Source: an uncultured Sutterella sp. (GTDB lineage: Bacteria > Pseudomonadota > Gammaproteobacteria > Burkholderiales > Burkholderiaceae_F). Taken from it: a stretch of 6,124 nucleotides of DNA. The stretch spans positions 1 to 6,124 of the forward strand of contig CAKQON010000086.1 in the NCBI GenBank assembly GCA_934255515.1, written 5' to 3'. Each line of letters starts with the position of its first letter. Within the stretch, counting starts at the first letter, position 1. Shown piece by piece: positions 6,056 to 6,124 of this stretch. A program made the position numbers and the translations under genes. The notes beneath the pieces are model-generated. The model made no database searches, was not told the DNA's origin, and was given only the letters and a program-made list of their open reading frames with translations.

Positions 6056-6124
6056 ATGACGGAATTGGATGAAAACGGCTTCAAGATCAGAACAATCCGA
6101 AAGACCATGAAAAACGGCGTTAAG
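6056..6124 (+). CDS. Start of an unidentified gene, cut by the window edge
   Basis: The first 23 codons are visible: MTELDENGFKIRTIRKTMKN followed by GVK. The start is well supported by TGGAGG with nine bases to the ATG and by the strong promoter upstream. The basic N-terminus with IRKTMKNGVK recalls the start of some IS4/IS1634-type transposases, where a similar strand precedes a tyrosine-rich stretch. That is only an impression from a short fragment, and the product should be treated as unknown. If it is a transposase, the left end of its element must lie in about 5923-6050. Confidence 0.6.
   Translation, partial: MTELDENGFKIRTIRKTMKNGVK

Noticed and set aside
1..6124. CRISPR array, tRNA, rRNA or known riboswitch
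   Set aside because: No regularly spaced repeats, no cloverleaf with a T-arm signature and no conserved riboswitch core were seen on either strand.

Overview
The window holds one complete iron-type outer-membrane uptake operon on the minus strand, with insertion-sequence debris on both sides. A TonB-dependent receptor, ExbB, ExbD and TonB point to a diderm (outer-membrane) bacterium. The sequence alone does not fix the phylum. A receptor encoded with its own ExbB-ExbD-TonB set is seen in Negativicutes, Synergistota, Fusobacteria and many Proteobacteria, so I leave the taxon open.

Layout, read along the plus strand. Bases 1-650 (minus) are the 5' two thirds of an IS630-family transposase that runs off the left edge and is frameshifted at an A4 run. 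Its extended -10 promoter lies at 680-688. Bases 651-895 carry that promoter, an AT-rich palindrome, a nested inverted repeat and a possible 44-residue reading frame. Bases 896-5466 (minus) are the operon in transcription order: receptor (5466-3253), exbB (3156-2548), exbD (2535-2122) and tonB (2125-896). exbB and exbD are 12 nt apart, and exbD and tonB overlap as ATGA. The receptor and exbB are 96 nt apart, with a perfect 11-bp hairpin in between. A sigma70-type promoter (5541-5570) overlapped by a Fur-box-like sequence (5525-5543, 14 of 19 matches to the classical consensus) precedes the receptor. Bases 5674-5922 (plus) are an N-terminal remnant of an IS5-family transposase. It is followed by a likely intrinsic terminator, a near-consensus promoter and the first 23 codons of another plus-strand gene that leaves the window at 6124.

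How the parts work together: the receptor binds an unidentified ligand at the cell surface. ExbB and ExbD form the proton-driven motor in the inner membrane, and TonB carries the energy across the periplasm to the receptor plug. The Fur-like site suggests that iron starvation induces the whole unit, so the ligand is most likely a siderophore, haem or another iron source. The cassette looks self-contained, and it could have moved or been preserved as a unit between the flanking insertion sequences; that is inference. I see no RNA genes, no CRISPR array and no convincing new system. The most interesting points are the regulatory structures and the small reading frame after tonB.
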